DNA of 39,994 nucleotides from Bradyrhizobium macuxiense (GCF_001542415.1 NZ_LNCU01000034.1:151030-191023); one strand, 5' to 3'; positions 8,338 to 16,943 are shown, counted from the first letter of the stretch. Notes: generated by a model not told the origin, from the sequence alone. A program made the numbers and translations.

Positions 8338-9065
8338 TTCCCCGAAATATAGCCAGGGATCGCCACGCGGCGCTCGAGGAAGCGCATCGCGGTCACCACG
8401 ACGAAGTTGAGCAGGAGGTAGAGCACGGTCGCCGCCGTGAACGCCTCGAACACCTGGAAGGAGAACTCCTGCATCGAGCGCGCCTCGCCGGTCAGCTCCA
8501 GGAGCCCGATGGTGATGGCCACCGCGCTGTTCTTGATGGTGTTGAGGAACTCGGAGGTCAGCGGCGGCAGGATGATCCGGAACGCCATCGGCAACAGTAC
8601 GTAGCGATAGGTTTGCACCGTGGTCAATCCGAGCGCCGTCGCAGCCAGCTTCTGCCCGCGCGGCAGCGAGCCGATGCCCGCCTGCAACTGCACGGCGACG
8701 CGGGCCGACATGAACAGGCCGATGCCGATCGCAGCCGTCCAGAACGGCGCGTTGGGCATTTGCTTGAGCCACAGCCCGGCCGACTTCGGCAGCAGCTCCG
8801 GCAGCACGAAGAACCACAGGAAGAGCTGCACGAGCAGCGGCATGTTGCGGAAGAATTCGACGTAGGCGAAGCCGATCGCCGACGCCGTCCGCGACGGCAG
8901 CGTGCGCATCACGCCGACCACGGAGCCGGTGACGAGCGCGATGATCCAGGCGAGCAGCGACACCTCGACGGTGACCACCAATCCCGCCAGCAACAGGTCG
9001 AGATAGGTGCCGGTCCCCATCGGGTTCGGCTCAAGGAAAATATGCCAGTTCCAGTTATAGTTCAC
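8334..9065 (-). CDS. gltJ: Amino-acid ABC importer, permease 1 (GltJ type)
   Basis: The 243-residue permease begins MNYNWNWHIFLEP and carries the extended N-terminal helix typical of GltJ subunits. FFRNMPLLVQLFLWFF lies in the core, and the EAA loop is GSLPRGQKLAATALGLTTVQTYRYVLLP. It shares ATGA with the start of the second permease. The substrate-binding protein gene lies 245 bp upstream on the same strand, with a large hairpin between. Together they make a classic four-gene glutamate/aspartate-type importer. Confidence 0.94.
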   Translation of the reverse strand: MNYNWNWHIFLEPNPMGTGTYLDLLLAGLVVTVEVSLLAWIIALVTGSVVGVMRTLPSRTASAIGFAYVEFFRNMPLLVQLFLWFFVLPELLPKSAGLWLKQMPNAPFWTAAIGIGLFMSARVAVQLQAGIGSLPRGQKLAATALGLTTVQTYRYVLLPMAFRIILPPLTSEFLNTIKNSAVAITIGLLELTGEARSMQEFSFQVFEAFTAATVLYLLLNFVVVTAMRFLERRVAIPGYISGK

Positions 9066-9206
9066 GGGTCCCCCGCGGTGCCGCGACGATCATGCACGAC
9101 GTCAAATCCGAACGCGACGTCTATGCAAATGTCCGGCCATTCTCCTCCAAAAATGGCCGGACACGCTTACTTTCAAAAACCCTGCCCCGAAAGAGGCAGG
9201 GATCTA

Positions 9207-9295
9207 TCCGCGTCATTGCGAGCGGAGCGAAGCAATCCATGCTTCCTTACGCTCGGTGACAATGGATTGCTTCGCTCCGCTCGCAATGACGCGGA
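9207..9295. repeat. GTCATTGCGAG repeat forming a perfect 34-bp hairpin
   Basis: Bases 9207-9240 and 9262-9295 are perfect reverse complements over 34 bp, with a 21-base loop. This is the cleanest member of the GTCATTGCGAG family here. It lies between the binding-protein gene (stop at 9311) and the first permease (start 9065), inside the presumed transcript, so it would fold in the mRNA. Confidence 0.9.
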
Positions 9296-9310
9296 GGAAG
9301 TCGAGCTCCC

Positions 9311-10222
9311 TTACTTGTAAGAGGCCGGATCCGGCGAGTCGGACGGCTTGGCGAACTCATGCGCGAGTTCCGGCCCCATCGGAACGTTGAGGTTCAGGCC
9401 CTTCGGCGGAATCTTCTGGGTGAACCACTTGTCGTAGATCTTCTTGCCTTCGCCGCTGGTGTAGAGCGCGGCGGTCGCGGCGTCGACGACCTTCTTGAAC
9501 GGCTTGTCGTCCTTGCGCAGCATGATGCCGTAGGGCTCGGGCGTCGAGAACGCATCCTTGGAGATGACGTAGTCATCAGGCGACTTCGAGCCGGCCACGA
9601 GGCTCGCCAGCAGGATGTCGTCCATCACGAAGGCCACCGCGCGGTCAGTCTCGACCATCAGGAAGGCTTCAGCGTGATCCTTGGCCGGGATGATGTTGGC
9701 GCCGAGCTTGCGCTCGACATTGGCCTCGGTGAGCTGCTTGATGTTGGTAGTGCCGGCGGTCGAGACCACCGTCTTGCCCTTCAGATCGTCGATCGACTTG
9801 AGCCCGCTCGACTTCTTGAAGACGTAGCGGCTCGCGGTCAGAAAGTGGGTGTTGGTGAACCAGACCTGCTTCTCGCGCTCGGCATTGTTGGTGGTCGAGC
9901 CGCATTCGAGATCGACGGTGCCGTTGGCCATCAGCGGAATGCGCGTGGCCGAGGTGACCGGGGTGAGCTTGACCTCAAGCTTGTCGAGCTTCAGCTCCTT
10001 CTTCACGGCATCGACGATCTTGTAGCAGATGTCCATGGCGTAGCCGATAGGCTTCTGGTTGTCGTCGAGATACGAGAACGGAATCGAGGAATCGCGGTAG
10101 CCGAGCGTGATGGCGCCGGTGTCCTTGATGTTCTTCAGCGTACCGGTCAGCTCGTCGGCCTGCGCCTGGCCCGCGCCGAGCGCGGCGGCGAGCGCGAAGC
10201 CGATCAGATAATTGCGTGTCAT
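9311..10222 (-). CDS. gltI: Glutamate/aspartate-type periplasmic binding protein (GltI type)
   Basis: The 303-residue protein captures a polar amino acid in the periplasm for the importer encoded just downstream. Residues 1-22 form a signal peptide (IGFALAAALGAGQAQA). The SBP family 3 fold follows: ITLGYRDSSIPFSYLDD.QKPIGYAMDIC near the N-terminus, VDLECGSTTNN in the hinge region, and LKGKTVVSTAGTTN in domain 2. ERE.Q..FT and AFVMDDILL are typical of GltI. A good ribosome site AAGGAGTAGAGG precedes the ATG at 10222. The hydrolase gene ends only 30 bp upstream on the same strand. Confidence 0.93.
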   Translation of the reverse strand: MTRNYLIGFALAAALGAGQAQADELTGTLKNIKDTGAITLGYRDSSIPFSYLDDNQKPIGYAMDICYKIVDAVKKELKLDKLEVKLTPVTSATRIPLMANGTVDLECGSTTNNAEREKQVWFTNTHFLTASRYVFKKSSGLKSIDDLKGKTVVSTAGTTNIKQLTEANVERKLGANIIPAKDHAEAFLMVETDRAVAFVMDDILLASLVAGSKSPDDYVISKDAFSTPEPYGIMLRKDDKPFKKVVDAATAALYTSGEGKKIYDKWFTQKIPPKGLNLNVPMGPELAHEFAKPSDSPDPASYK

Positions 10223-10252
10223 ACCTCTACTCCTTGAATGGAAACGATCGAT

Positions 10253-11101
10253 CTATTGCGCGAGGATCTCGGCGAGGACGGGTGCGATATAGCGGCGAAA
10301 CTGTTCGGGATTCTCGCTCATCGGAAAATGACCGAGCTTCTCCATGATCGTGACGCTGGCGCCCCCTATTGCCGCTGCCGTCCGCCTCGTGTCCTCAGGC
10401 GTGCAAGAGAAATCATACTCGCCCGTGAGCAGATAGAGCCTGCATACTTTAGTATCGATTGACCCGACCCGGCCGCGTAGGTCGCCGTCCACCCGATAGA
10501 AGTAGAGGTCGCCCTTGAACACGCCGGGGCCACCCTGCTTGTAGGCCCACAACGTTTCCATCCGCGCCTCCGGCGGACTCTGCGGGGCGACAAGGCCCGA
10601 CACCAGCGCTGCGCAGACCTCGCCGCCGTGAACGTCGGGACGGTTCAGCCAGTTGGTGTCGTACCACGGCGCCTGGAAGTCGGCGGCCTCGAGCCCGATC
10701 AGCGCCCGGAACTCGGCCGCATGTTCGATCGCGAGGTTGAGCACGATGCGGCCGCCGATCGAGCAGCCCATCACCACCGGCTTCTCCAGCTTGAGCGCGC
10801 GGCAGAACGCACGGATGGTCTCGGTATAGCGCGCGGTGGTGAGTTGGTATTCATCGCCGATCCCGCTTGTCGGCGGATTCGACTTGCCATGCCAGGGCAT
10901 ATCGAAGGCAATGATGCGGAAATTTTCGGCAAACTCGGCGTCAGTGAGCAGATGCCGCCACTGCCGCGCGTCGGACCCCGCGGTGTGCAGGCAGACCAGC
11001 GGAATGCCTGCCCCGTTTTCCTCGAAATAGATGCGGTGCAGTTCGCCGCCGATCTCGACGTGAACGTAGCGGCCGACCATCGGTTCGATGTGGCCGTTCA
11101 T
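10253..11101 (-). CDS. Alpha/beta-hydrolase fold protein
   Basis: The 282-residue protein has the full alpha/beta-hydrolase layout. These are the oxyanion segment LVCLHTAGSDARQW (about 35-48), DMPWHGKS, the nucleophile elbow GCSIGG with Ser114, the acid in LTGEYDFSCTPED, and the catalytic His in LGHFPMSE near the C-terminus. No signal peptide is present, so it is cytoplasmic. Its start codon overlaps the stop of the upstream SCP2-like gene as ATGA, so the two are coupled. The importer binding protein starts 30 bp downstream. The family covers esterases, C-C hydrolases and epoxide hydrolases, so the substrate is not predictable. Confidence 0.87.
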   Translation of the reverse strand: MNGHIEPMVGRYVHVEIGGELHRIYFEENGAGIPLVCLHTAGSDARQWRHLLTDAEFAENFRIIAFDMPWHGKSNPPTSGIGDEYQLTTARYTETIRAFCRALKLEKPVVMGCSIGGRIVLNLAIEHAAEFRALIGLEAADFQAPWYDTNWLNRPDVHGGEVCAALVSGLVAPQSPPEARMETLWAYKQGGPGVFKGDLYFYRVDGDLRGRVGSIDTKVCRLYLLTGEYDFSCTPEDTRRTAAAIGGASVTIMEKLGHFPMSENPEQFRRYIAPVLAEILAQ

Positions 11102-11514
11102 GATGCGGCCGCCTGCGCTTGTGCCCGCGGCAGCGCCAGCAGGTCCTTGAAGTACTGCAGATGTGTCATGAAGGGATGCAGGTCGCCTTCCAAGACGGCC
11201 TCACCGCGCTTGGTCAGCGCCAGCAGATCATGCCAGCCGGGCTTCGGCTCGGCCTGCCAATAGGCCGTCCAGGCCTGCGCCGTCGCGCGATAGGAGAAAC
11301 GCCAGGAGCGCATCAGGACCGGCGCCGGTGTGAGCTCGACGATGCGGCCACCGCGGATCGCGGCGTAAAACGGATGATCCATCGGGCCGAGGCGGCAGTC
11401 GCAATCGAGCAACCGGCCGCGCACGACCAGCGCCGGCGCGCGGTCCAGCAACGCGGGAAGGCCGGCAAACGCACGGATCACGGCGTCGTCGGTGGCGTCA
11501 GGCGATGGTGTCAT
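11098..11514 (-). CDS. Small SCP2-like protein, function unknown
   Basis: The 138-residue start at 11514 (MTPSPDATDDAVIRAF) is favoured by composition; the longer frame to 11619 begins with an unlikely sequence. The centre reads as alternating strands: ALVVRGRLLDCDCRLG, then AIRGGRIVELTP, then SWRFSYRATAQAW. A helical end containing GEAVLEGDLHPFMTHLQYFKDLL follows. This order resembles the sterol-carrier-protein-2 fold, in which a hydrophobic pocket binds lipids or acyl groups. It is a weak fold-level match only. The ATGA overlap with the hydrolase indicates a joint role, perhaps delivery of a hydrophobic ester. Confidence 0.65.
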   Translation of the reverse strand: MTPSPDATDDAVIRAFAGLPALLDRAPALVVRGRLLDCDCRLGPMDHPFYAAIRGGRIVELTPAPVLMRSWRFSYRATAQAWTAYWQAEPKPGWHDLLALTKRGEAVLEGDLHPFMTHLQYFKDLLALPRAQAQAAAS

Positions 11515-11619
11515 CTGTCGAGCAGGGTTCCGGCGGCAGGCGTGCACATGATGACCGGAAGCGCCTGATGCCGCAAGGCGGCGCGATATCACGGTTCCCC
11601 AGATTATACACTTGACCAA

Positions 11620-11977
11620 ATGCCACGCGCGATCAACGGCAGGCGCCCCTTCTCGGCACGTTGCCAGGTGCCGCCAATCTTACAAAGCCGACTGCTAGGC
11701 TGCTGCTTCCTTGAAGATGAAGCCGAATTAACGAAATACGGCTAGCCGTCGCGGTAAGCGATGCCACATATCCCGTTGCATGCGGTGAAAATCATCGCAG
11801 CGAGATGCAGCACCTCCGATCCTGATCACGGACGCCATCAAACCAAATCGCTCGTGGCAGGGTCGGACGGTATGTGTCGATTCTGAACAATCACCAGCAG
11901 ATCCGGCGGGTTCGCCGAGCTTGATCGCGCGCAACGGTTCCGTCATCTGCACTCCCTTCGATAAGGAGGCATTCGCG
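11620..11977. other. Intergenic region without recognisable gene
   Basis: This stretch separates the leftward hydrolase operon from the rightward Rieske gene and must contain promoters for both. I see no repeat, RNA gene or convincing small frame. The strong ribosome site AAGGAGG at 11963-11969 belongs to the Rieske gene. Confidence 0.6.
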
Positions 11978-12631
11978 ATGGCTGACTCCGCTTCTTCTGC
12001 AATTTCATCGACATCGGACAAGGCCTCGCGCCGCGACTTTCTCTACATCGCGACCGCCGCGTTCGGCACGGTCGGCGCCGTAGTGTCCATCATCCCCATG
12101 ATCACCCAGATGAATCCCGATGCCTCAACACTGGCGGCAGGCGGGCCGGTCGAGCTCGATCTCTCGAAGGTCGCGCCGGGACAGCAGGTGGTGCTGCGCT
12201 GGCGCACCAGGCCTGTGTTCGTGACCCACCGCACGCCTGAAGCCGTGCAGAAGCTCAAGGACCCGGCGCTGCTCTCGCTGTTGGCCGATCCGCAATCGTC
12301 GGAATTGCAGCAGCCGACCTACGTGCAGAACTGGCATCGCTCCATCAAGCCGGAATTCGGCGTCGTGATCGGCATCTGCACCCATCTCGGCTGCATTCCG
12401 CTGTACGAGCCGGACCCGAACGCAACGTCACCGGCCGCAAACTGGCCGGGCGGCTATTTCTGCCCGTGCCACGGTTCCAAATACGATCTCGCCGGACGCG
12501 TGTATCACGGCGTGCCGGCGCCCTATAATCTGCCGGTTCCGCCGCATCACTTCCCGAGCGACACCATGCTCCGGGTCGGCGAAAACCCGCAGAGCTCCGA
12601 TTTCGACTTCGCCTCGATCAGACAGATCTAG
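11978..12631 (+). CDS. petA: Rieske iron-sulfur protein of a bc1-type complex (stand-alone, betaproteobacterial style)
   Basis: The 217-residue protein would carry the Rieske [2Fe-2S] cluster of ubiquinol:cytochrome c reductase. The start at 11978 follows AAGGAGG. The Tat-type motif SRRDFLYIA (17-25) precedes a single membrane anchor. Cluster boxes are CTHLGC (134-139) and CPCHGS (162-167), giving ligands Cys134, His136, Cys162 and His165 and disulfide Cys139-Cys164; PVPPH is the proline loop. The segments HRTPEAVQKL, SSELQQPTYVQN and RSIKPEF.VVIGICTHLGC resemble beta/gamma-proteobacterial PetA more than the shorter alphaproteobacterial FbcF. No cytochrome b or c1 gene is adjacent. It is probably an acquired or specialised second copy. 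Confidence 0.92.
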   Translation: MADSASSAISSTSDKASRRDFLYIATAAFGTVGAVVSIIPMITQMNPDASTLAAGGPVELDLSKVAPGQQVVLRWRTRPVFVTHRTPEAVQKLKDPALLSLLADPQSSELQQPTYVQNWHRSIKPEFGVVIGICTHLGCIPLYEPDPNATSPAANWPGGYFCPCHGSKYDLAGRVYHGVPAPYNLPVPPHHFPSDTMLRVGENPQSSDFDFASIRQI

Positions 12632-12643
12632 CGGTGACTGTTT

Positions 12644-12666
12644 CACCTCTCCCCGACGGGGAGAGT
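12644..12666 (+). terminator. CTCTCCCC hairpin after the Rieske gene
   Basis: CTCTCCCC, a 3-base loop and GGGGAGAG (12647-12665) form a perfect 8-bp stem 15 bases after the Rieske stop, followed by TATTT. It is a short member of the CTCTCCC repeat family and may act as terminator for both convergent genes. Confidence 0.5.
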
Positions 12667-12736
12667 ATTTCGAACCCGTGGCCGTAGTTCAGAATCATAA
12701 CGTCTTGAGCGAGACATCTTGCCGTCAGGCCTGGCC

Positions 12737-13582
12737 TCAGCTCACCCTGGCGGGGCGGCTGGGTTTCGGCGCCTGCGCGATTGCGCGCGCCAGCACCTGG
12801 GCTTCCTTCTTCAGCATCTCGGCAAGCTCGCTTTCGCGGCGGCGGATGCGATCGGATGCGGCACCGATCGAGAGCGCCGCGACCACCTCGCCGGCATCAT
12901 CGCGGACGGGAACGCCGACGCCGCCCATGCCGGGAAACGCGGCGTCGAGCAACACGGTATGGCCTGCCTTGCGCGCCAAGGCCACGCGCTCGCGCAGGAA
13001 TTTTGGCGTGATGCGCGGCGATTTCGCCAGCCGCGGCATGATCACCTCGATAACAGCCTCGATCTCCGCATCCGGCAGCCACACCAGCAGCGCGAGCGCG
13101 CCGGCGCCGACGCCGAGCGGACGGCGGCTGCCGATCTGCAGATAGTTCGGCTGCAACGGATGGCTGCCGACCGAGCGCGCCAGATAGAGCGCCTCGACGC
13201 CGGAGCGCACCGAGAGCAGCGCCGTATCGGCGGAGCGCTCGGACAGCCGCAACAGGCTCGGCTGCGCCAGCTCGGCGATGTCGACCGAGCGCCGCGCGCC
13301 GACCGCCATCACCCGCGCCTCCTGGCCGAGCTCGTAGGTCTTGGCGCCGGCGACGCGGGCAACAAAGCCCTCCTCGATCAGCGAGTTGAGTATCCGCAAC
13401 GCGGTGGCCTTGTTCAGCGAGGTGGCATCGGCGATGTCGGTCAGGCGCAGCGGCGAACGCTGCGCGAGCACGCGCAGGATCGCGCAGACCTTCTGGATCG
13501 CGTTGAACTTGTCGGGCTGGCCCGGCTCCGGCAACGCCCTCTTTCGGCCGGCCCGTGCGGTCGCAGTCGTGGAGGCGTTCAT
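12737..13582 (-). CDS. IclR-family transcriptional regulator
   Basis: The 281-residue protein begins with the ATG at 13582, preceded by a GAGGG site; a longer open frame upstream is non-coding. The N-terminal winged HTH is clear (FNAIQKVCAILRVLAQRSPLRLTDIADAT, then LNKATALRILNSLIEEGFV). The C-terminal effector domain shows PLGVGAGALALL and the typical VGVPVRDDAGEVVAALSIGAASDR close. IclR proteins usually control nearby catabolic genes. The MHS transporter and M20 peptidase lie just upstream on the same strand and are the likely targets. The ligand is unknown. Confidence 0.92.
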   Translation of the reverse strand: MNASTTATARAGRKRALPEPGQPDKFNAIQKVCAILRVLAQRSPLRLTDIADATSLNKATALRILNSLIEEGFVARVAGAKTYELGQEARVMAVGARRSVDIAELAQPSLLRLSERSADTALLSVRSGVEALYLARSVGSHPLQPNYLQIGSRRPLGVGAGALALLVWLPDAEIEAVIEVIMPRLAKSPRITPKFLRERVALARKAGHTVLLDAAFPGMGGVGVPVRDDAGEVVAALSIGAASDRIRRRESELAEMLKKEAQVLARAIAQAPKPSRPARVS

Positions 13583-13786
13583 GCCATACCCTCGGTTACA
13601 AATCCTGATCCGGACACAACGTCCGTCATGGACATGGCTCCGCGTGGCCATCATCCTAGAGCGGATAACGGCCGCGGCACATCGTATACTTTCGTCAGAT
13701 GAAACTTTGATTTCGACTATTTGCGTTGCTTTGCAGCAACCTAACAAATGTGAATTTCGTAGCACGAAATCAGGCCCGGATGCAGC

Positions 13787-13915
13787 TAGAGCATGATCCG
13801 GAAAAGTGTGAAGCGGTTTTCCCTCGCGACAAACTCGAAGCGTTTGCGCGGAGATCATGCTCAAACAAAAAGCTAAAGCGCGATGACGATTCAGCCTGAT
13901 CTCATCGCGCTTTAG
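13787..13915 (+). repeat. GAGCATGATCCGG dispersed element (copy 1)
   Basis: The 129-bp element runs from TAGAGCATGATCCGG to CATCGCGCTTTAG. It contains the inner palindromes CTAAAGCGCGATGA...TCATCGCGCTTTAG and GCATGATC...GATCATGC. A near-identical copy lies at 24500-24628 in opposite orientation. Its right end supplies the TAA stop (13912-13914) of the neighbouring transporter. Confidence 0.85.
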
Positions 13916-15195
13916 GCCAGCCGCATCCGGCGAATCGTGAACAGCGCGCAGAGGCTGAGGATGCACACGGCGGTGAGATAGTAGCCCGGCGCCAGCTCGC
14001 CGATCGGCGCGAAGCCGCCCATCCAGGTCATGATCGCAGGTCCCATGCCGCCGAACAATGTGACGCCGATATTGTAGCTGAGACCGAGCCCGGTCGCGCG
14101 CGTCGCCGGGGGAAACAGTTCCGACATCAGCGCCGCCAGCGGCCCGTAATAGAGCGACTTGAGGACGCCGAGCCAGAGCACGCCGAGCAGAATGATCGTC
14201 GGTGTCGGCTTGCCGGTGAGCAGCAGGAAAGCCGGAAAGATCGACACCAGCAGCAGCAATGCGAACAGGATCATGTGCGTGGTCCGCCCGATCCTGTCCG
14301 AGACCATGCCGGCAATCGGCGCGAGCAGCGCGACCGCCGTCTGCGCGGCAAACGAGGCCATGAAGCCGACCGATGGCGGCAGGCTCAGCGTCTTCACCAC
14401 ATAGGTCGGCATGTAGACGATGAGGTAGTTGACCGCGGTCGACACCGCGAGCGCGCCGATCGCGAGGATCGTGGCAAGCTTCTGCCGCGCGAACACCTCC
14501 CTGACCGGCGACTCCTGCTTGCCTGCCGGCGGCGGGGTCGCATCGTCGACATGGTTGCGGATGTAGATGCCGACCGGGCCGATCAGCACGCCGAACAGGA
14601 ACGGCAGCCGCCAGCCCCAGGATTGCAGGTCCTCCGGGCTCATAAGCGAGGTCAGCAGCGCACCGAAGCCCGCGCCCAACAAGCCGCTGACGCCCTGGCT
14701 CGCGAACTGCCAGCTCGCGACAAAACCGCGCCGCTCCGGCATGTGCTCGACCAGGAACGCGGTCGAGGAGCCGAACTCGCCGCCGGCGGAAAATCCCTGC
14801 ACCAGGCGCGCCAGGATGATCGCGATCGGCGCCACGATGCCAATGCTCGCATAGGTCGGCATCAGCGCGAGCGCGAGCGTGCCCAGTGTCATCAGCACGA
14901 TCGACAGCATCAGCGAGGCCTTGCGGCCGTGACGGTCGGCATAGGCGCCGAGCATGATGCCGCCGATCGGGCGGACCAGGAACGACAAGCCGAACGAGCC
15001 GAAGGTCAGCAGCAGCGAGGTGGTCGGATCATTCGCCGGAAAGAACGCCTTCGAGAGGTACACCGCGAAATAGGCGTAGATCGAGATGTCGTACCATTCG
15101 AGCGCATTGCCGACCGAGGTCGCGACGATCAGCTTGGTGATGTTCTTCTTCGTGGCGACATCGGCTTGAGTATTGAGGGGCGTTGTCAGGTTCAT
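13912..15195 (-). CDS. MHS-family (metabolite:H+ symporter) MFS transporter
   Basis: The 427-residue inner-membrane protein resembles ProP/KgtP/ShiA-type proton symporters for organic acids or betaines. MHS features are VGNALEWYDISIYAYFAVYLSKAFFP in helix 1, GSFGLSFLVRPIGGIMLGAYADRHGRKASLM for the helix 2-3 loop, and RLVQGFSAGGEFGSSTAFLVEHMP. Twelve hydrophobic segments can be traced. The start MNLTTPLNTQ at 15195 follows an AGAGCGAG site; the longer upstream frame passes through a repeat. Its stop codon lies in the dispersed element at 13787-13915. It lies between the M20 peptidase and IclR genes, suggesting uptake of the compound this cluster degrades. Confidence 0.92.
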   Translation of the reverse strand: MNLTTPLNTQADVATKKNITKLIVATSVGNALEWYDISIYAYFAVYLSKAFFPANDPTTSLLLTFGSFGLSFLVRPIGGIMLGAYADRHGRKASLMLSIVLMTLGTLALALMPTYASIGIVAPIAIILARLVQGFSAGGEFGSSTAFLVEHMPERRGFVASWQFASQGVSGLLGAGFGALLTSLMSPEDLQSWGWRLPFLFGVLIGPVGIYIRNHVDDATPPPAGKQESPVREVFARQKLATILAIGALAVSTAVNYLIVYMPTYVVKTLSLPPSVGFMASFAAQTAVALLAPIAGMVSDRIGRTTHMILFALLLLVSIFPAFLLLTGKPTPTIILLGVLWLGVLKSLYYGPLAALMSELFPPATRATGLGLSYNIGVTLFGGMGPAIMTWMGGFAPIGELAPGYYLTAVCILSLCALFTIRRMRLA

Positions 15196-15233
15196 CTCGC
15201 TCTTAGCTGATGTTAGGCGCTGCTTTTTCAACT

Positions 15234-15326
15234 CGTCGTGCCCCGCCTTGGGCCGGGCATCCACGTCTTTGTCTCCGAGCGACATTCAAGTCGTGGATGG
15301 CCGGGTCAAGCCCGGCCATGACGAAG
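15234..15326. repeat. Palindromic intergenic repeat (GGCCGGGC type)
   Basis: CGTCGTGCCCCGCCTTGGG...CCGGGCATCCACG on the left pairs imperfectly with CGTGGATGGCCGGGTCAAG...CCGGCCATGACG on the right. The roughly 93 bp would form one long imperfect hairpin between the M20 peptidase and MHS transporter genes. It is recognised as an element style common in Bradyrhizobium genomes. Confidence 0.65.
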
Positions 15327-15334
15327 AATGCGTC

Positions 15335-16720
15335 TTACGCCTTACGCGGCGTCTCACCGAGATCCCAGAACAGCCCGGCCATGATGGCGAGCGCCTCTTC
15401 GGTCACCGGCAGCAGGATGTGCTCGTCGGGGGCGTGCTGCGAGCAGCCCGGATAGGAATGCGGCACCCAGATCGTCGGCAGGCCGAGGCCTTCGGAGAAC
15501 ACGTCGTTCGGCAGCGAGCCGCCGAAATTCGGCAGCACCGCGGGCGCCTTGCCGGTGGTCTTGCGGATCGAATCCGCCGCCCAGTCGATCCACGGGCTGT
15601 CCATGTTGGTACGCGAGGCGCCGAAGCGCTGCGTGCCCGACACCTCGACCATCGGAAATCCGTTCTTGTGCAGATAATCCCGCACCGCGTCGATCACTTC
15701 GAGATGCCTTGTGCCGACGACGAAGCGAAGCTGCAGCACCGCACTTGCCTTGCCCGGAATTGCGTTGGCGGGTTTTTCGATGTTGCCCGACGACATCGCC
15801 AGCACTTCGAGCGTGTTCCAGGCATAGAGCCGCTCGGCCGGCGTCAATCCCTCCTCGCCCCAATCTTCCGCGAGCGCAGGCTCGTCCGCCGTCGGCTCGA
15901 CCTTGACGTCGGCGAGCGCGGCGCGGACGCGGTTGGAGATCGGCGGGGGTTTCAGGATCTCGAGCTTCATGCGGCCCTTGCCGTCGACCAGGCTCGCGAT
16001 CGCGTTCGCCAGGATCGTGGCGGGGTTCGCGAGCACGCCGCCCCAATTGCCGGAATGGTTGCCGCCCTCGCGCAGGTTGACGTCGAGATGGATGCGGTTG
16101 CCGCCGCGGCAGCCGAGGAAGACGGTCGGACGTTCCGCCGACAGTCGCGGGCCGTCGGACGCGATGAACAGATCGGCCTTCAGCTCCTCGCGATGCGCCT
16201 CGCAGACCTCGCGCAGATCGGGCGAGCCGATCTCCTCGCCGGTCTCGATGATGAATTTTGCGTTAAAGCCGAGCGTGCCGCCGCGCGCCTGCTTCACCGC
16301 CCGAAGTGCGGCCATGTTGATCGAGTGCTGGCCTTTGTTGTCGGCAGTGCCGCGGCCATAAGCGCGTTCGCCTTTCACGGTGATCTGCCAGGGATTGAGC
16401 CCGTCGCGCCATTCGCCGACCATGCCGTCGACGACGTCGCCATGGCCGTAGGTCAGGACGGTCGGCCGCGACGCGTCTTCGCGGTAATCGGCGATCAGGT
16501 AGGGCCCACGACCGGTCGGAGACTCGATCAGCCGGGTCTTGAAGTCGAGCTCGGCGAAAGCCGGCTGCAGGTTCTCGACCAGATAGGCGCGCAGCGCATC
16601 GGTCTTGTCGGCATTCAGGCTCTCGGTCTGGTAGCCGACCCTGCGGTCGAGTTCCTTCAAGAACTGTCCCGATTGAAAATGCTCTCGCACAGCAGCGATT
16701 GCGTCGGCCCGTGTTGCCAT
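15335..16720 (-). CDS. M20-family metallopeptidase / amidohydrolase
   Basis: The 461-residue protein has the di-zinc M20 layout. First ligand His is in VLTYGHGDVVDG (about 88-99), the bridging Asp in YGRGTADNKGQ, the catalytic Glu pair in ETGEEIGS, a metal Asp in FIASDGP, and the last His in SQHAPDEH near the C-terminus. A dimerisation lid sits between about 200 and 330 (GNHSGNWGGVLANPA). The ribosome site AAGGGAC supports the ATG at 16720. Family members cleave dipeptides or N-acyl amino acids. With the neighbouring transporter and IclR regulator it may degrade an imported amide. Confidence 0.92.
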   Translation of the reverse strand: MATRADAIAAVREHFQSGQFLKELDRRVGYQTESLNADKTDALRAYLVENLQPAFAELDFKTRLIESPTGRGPYLIADYREDASRPTVLTYGHGDVVDGMVGEWRDGLNPWQITVKGERAYGRGTADNKGQHSINMAALRAVKQARGGTLGFNAKFIIETGEEIGSPDLREVCEAHREELKADLFIASDGPRLSAERPTVFLGCRGGNRIHLDVNLREGGNHSGNWGGVLANPATILANAIASLVDGKGRMKLEILKPPPISNRVRAALADVKVEPTADEPALAEDWGEEGLTPAERLYAWNTLEVLAMSSGNIEKPANAIPGKASAVLQLRFVVGTRHLEVIDAVRDYLHKNGFPMVEVSGTQRFGASRTNMDSPWIDWAADSIRKTTGKAPAVLPNFGGSLPNDVFSEGLGLPTIWVPHSYPGCSQHAPDEHILLPVTEEALAIMAGLFWDLGETPRKA

Positions 16721-16744
16721 GATTGTCCCTTCGCGCGATCAAGT

Positions 16745-16796
16745 CTCAACATGATCTCGCCGAAAAACGTCTGCGCAACGCCGGATCATGCTCTGG
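16745..16796 (-). repeat. Degenerate remnant of the GAGCATGATCCGG element
   Basis: CATGATCTCGCCG.AAA..CG and GCCGGATCATGCTCT match the outer part of the elements at 13787 and 24500, with the centre missing. It looks like a shortened relic in the gap upstream of the flavin monooxygenase. Confidence 0.5.
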
Positions 16797-16943
16797 AGGC
16801 GGCCAACTTATCGGGATCGGATGGCGGGAGGAAGGGGCGCGAACGCGAATGGGCCTTGCCAAAAGGTGGCAAGTCGCAACAAGTTGATCCGCGAAAAGCG
16901 CGGCCCCGGCCGGGCCTCAACGACGTGCGTCCAGGTTTCAACA

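Noticed and set aside
11728..12021. Minus-strand 97-codon frame upstream of the Rieske gene
   Set aside because: It overlaps the Rieske start on the opposite strand, shows no domain or membrane pattern and has no ribosome site.
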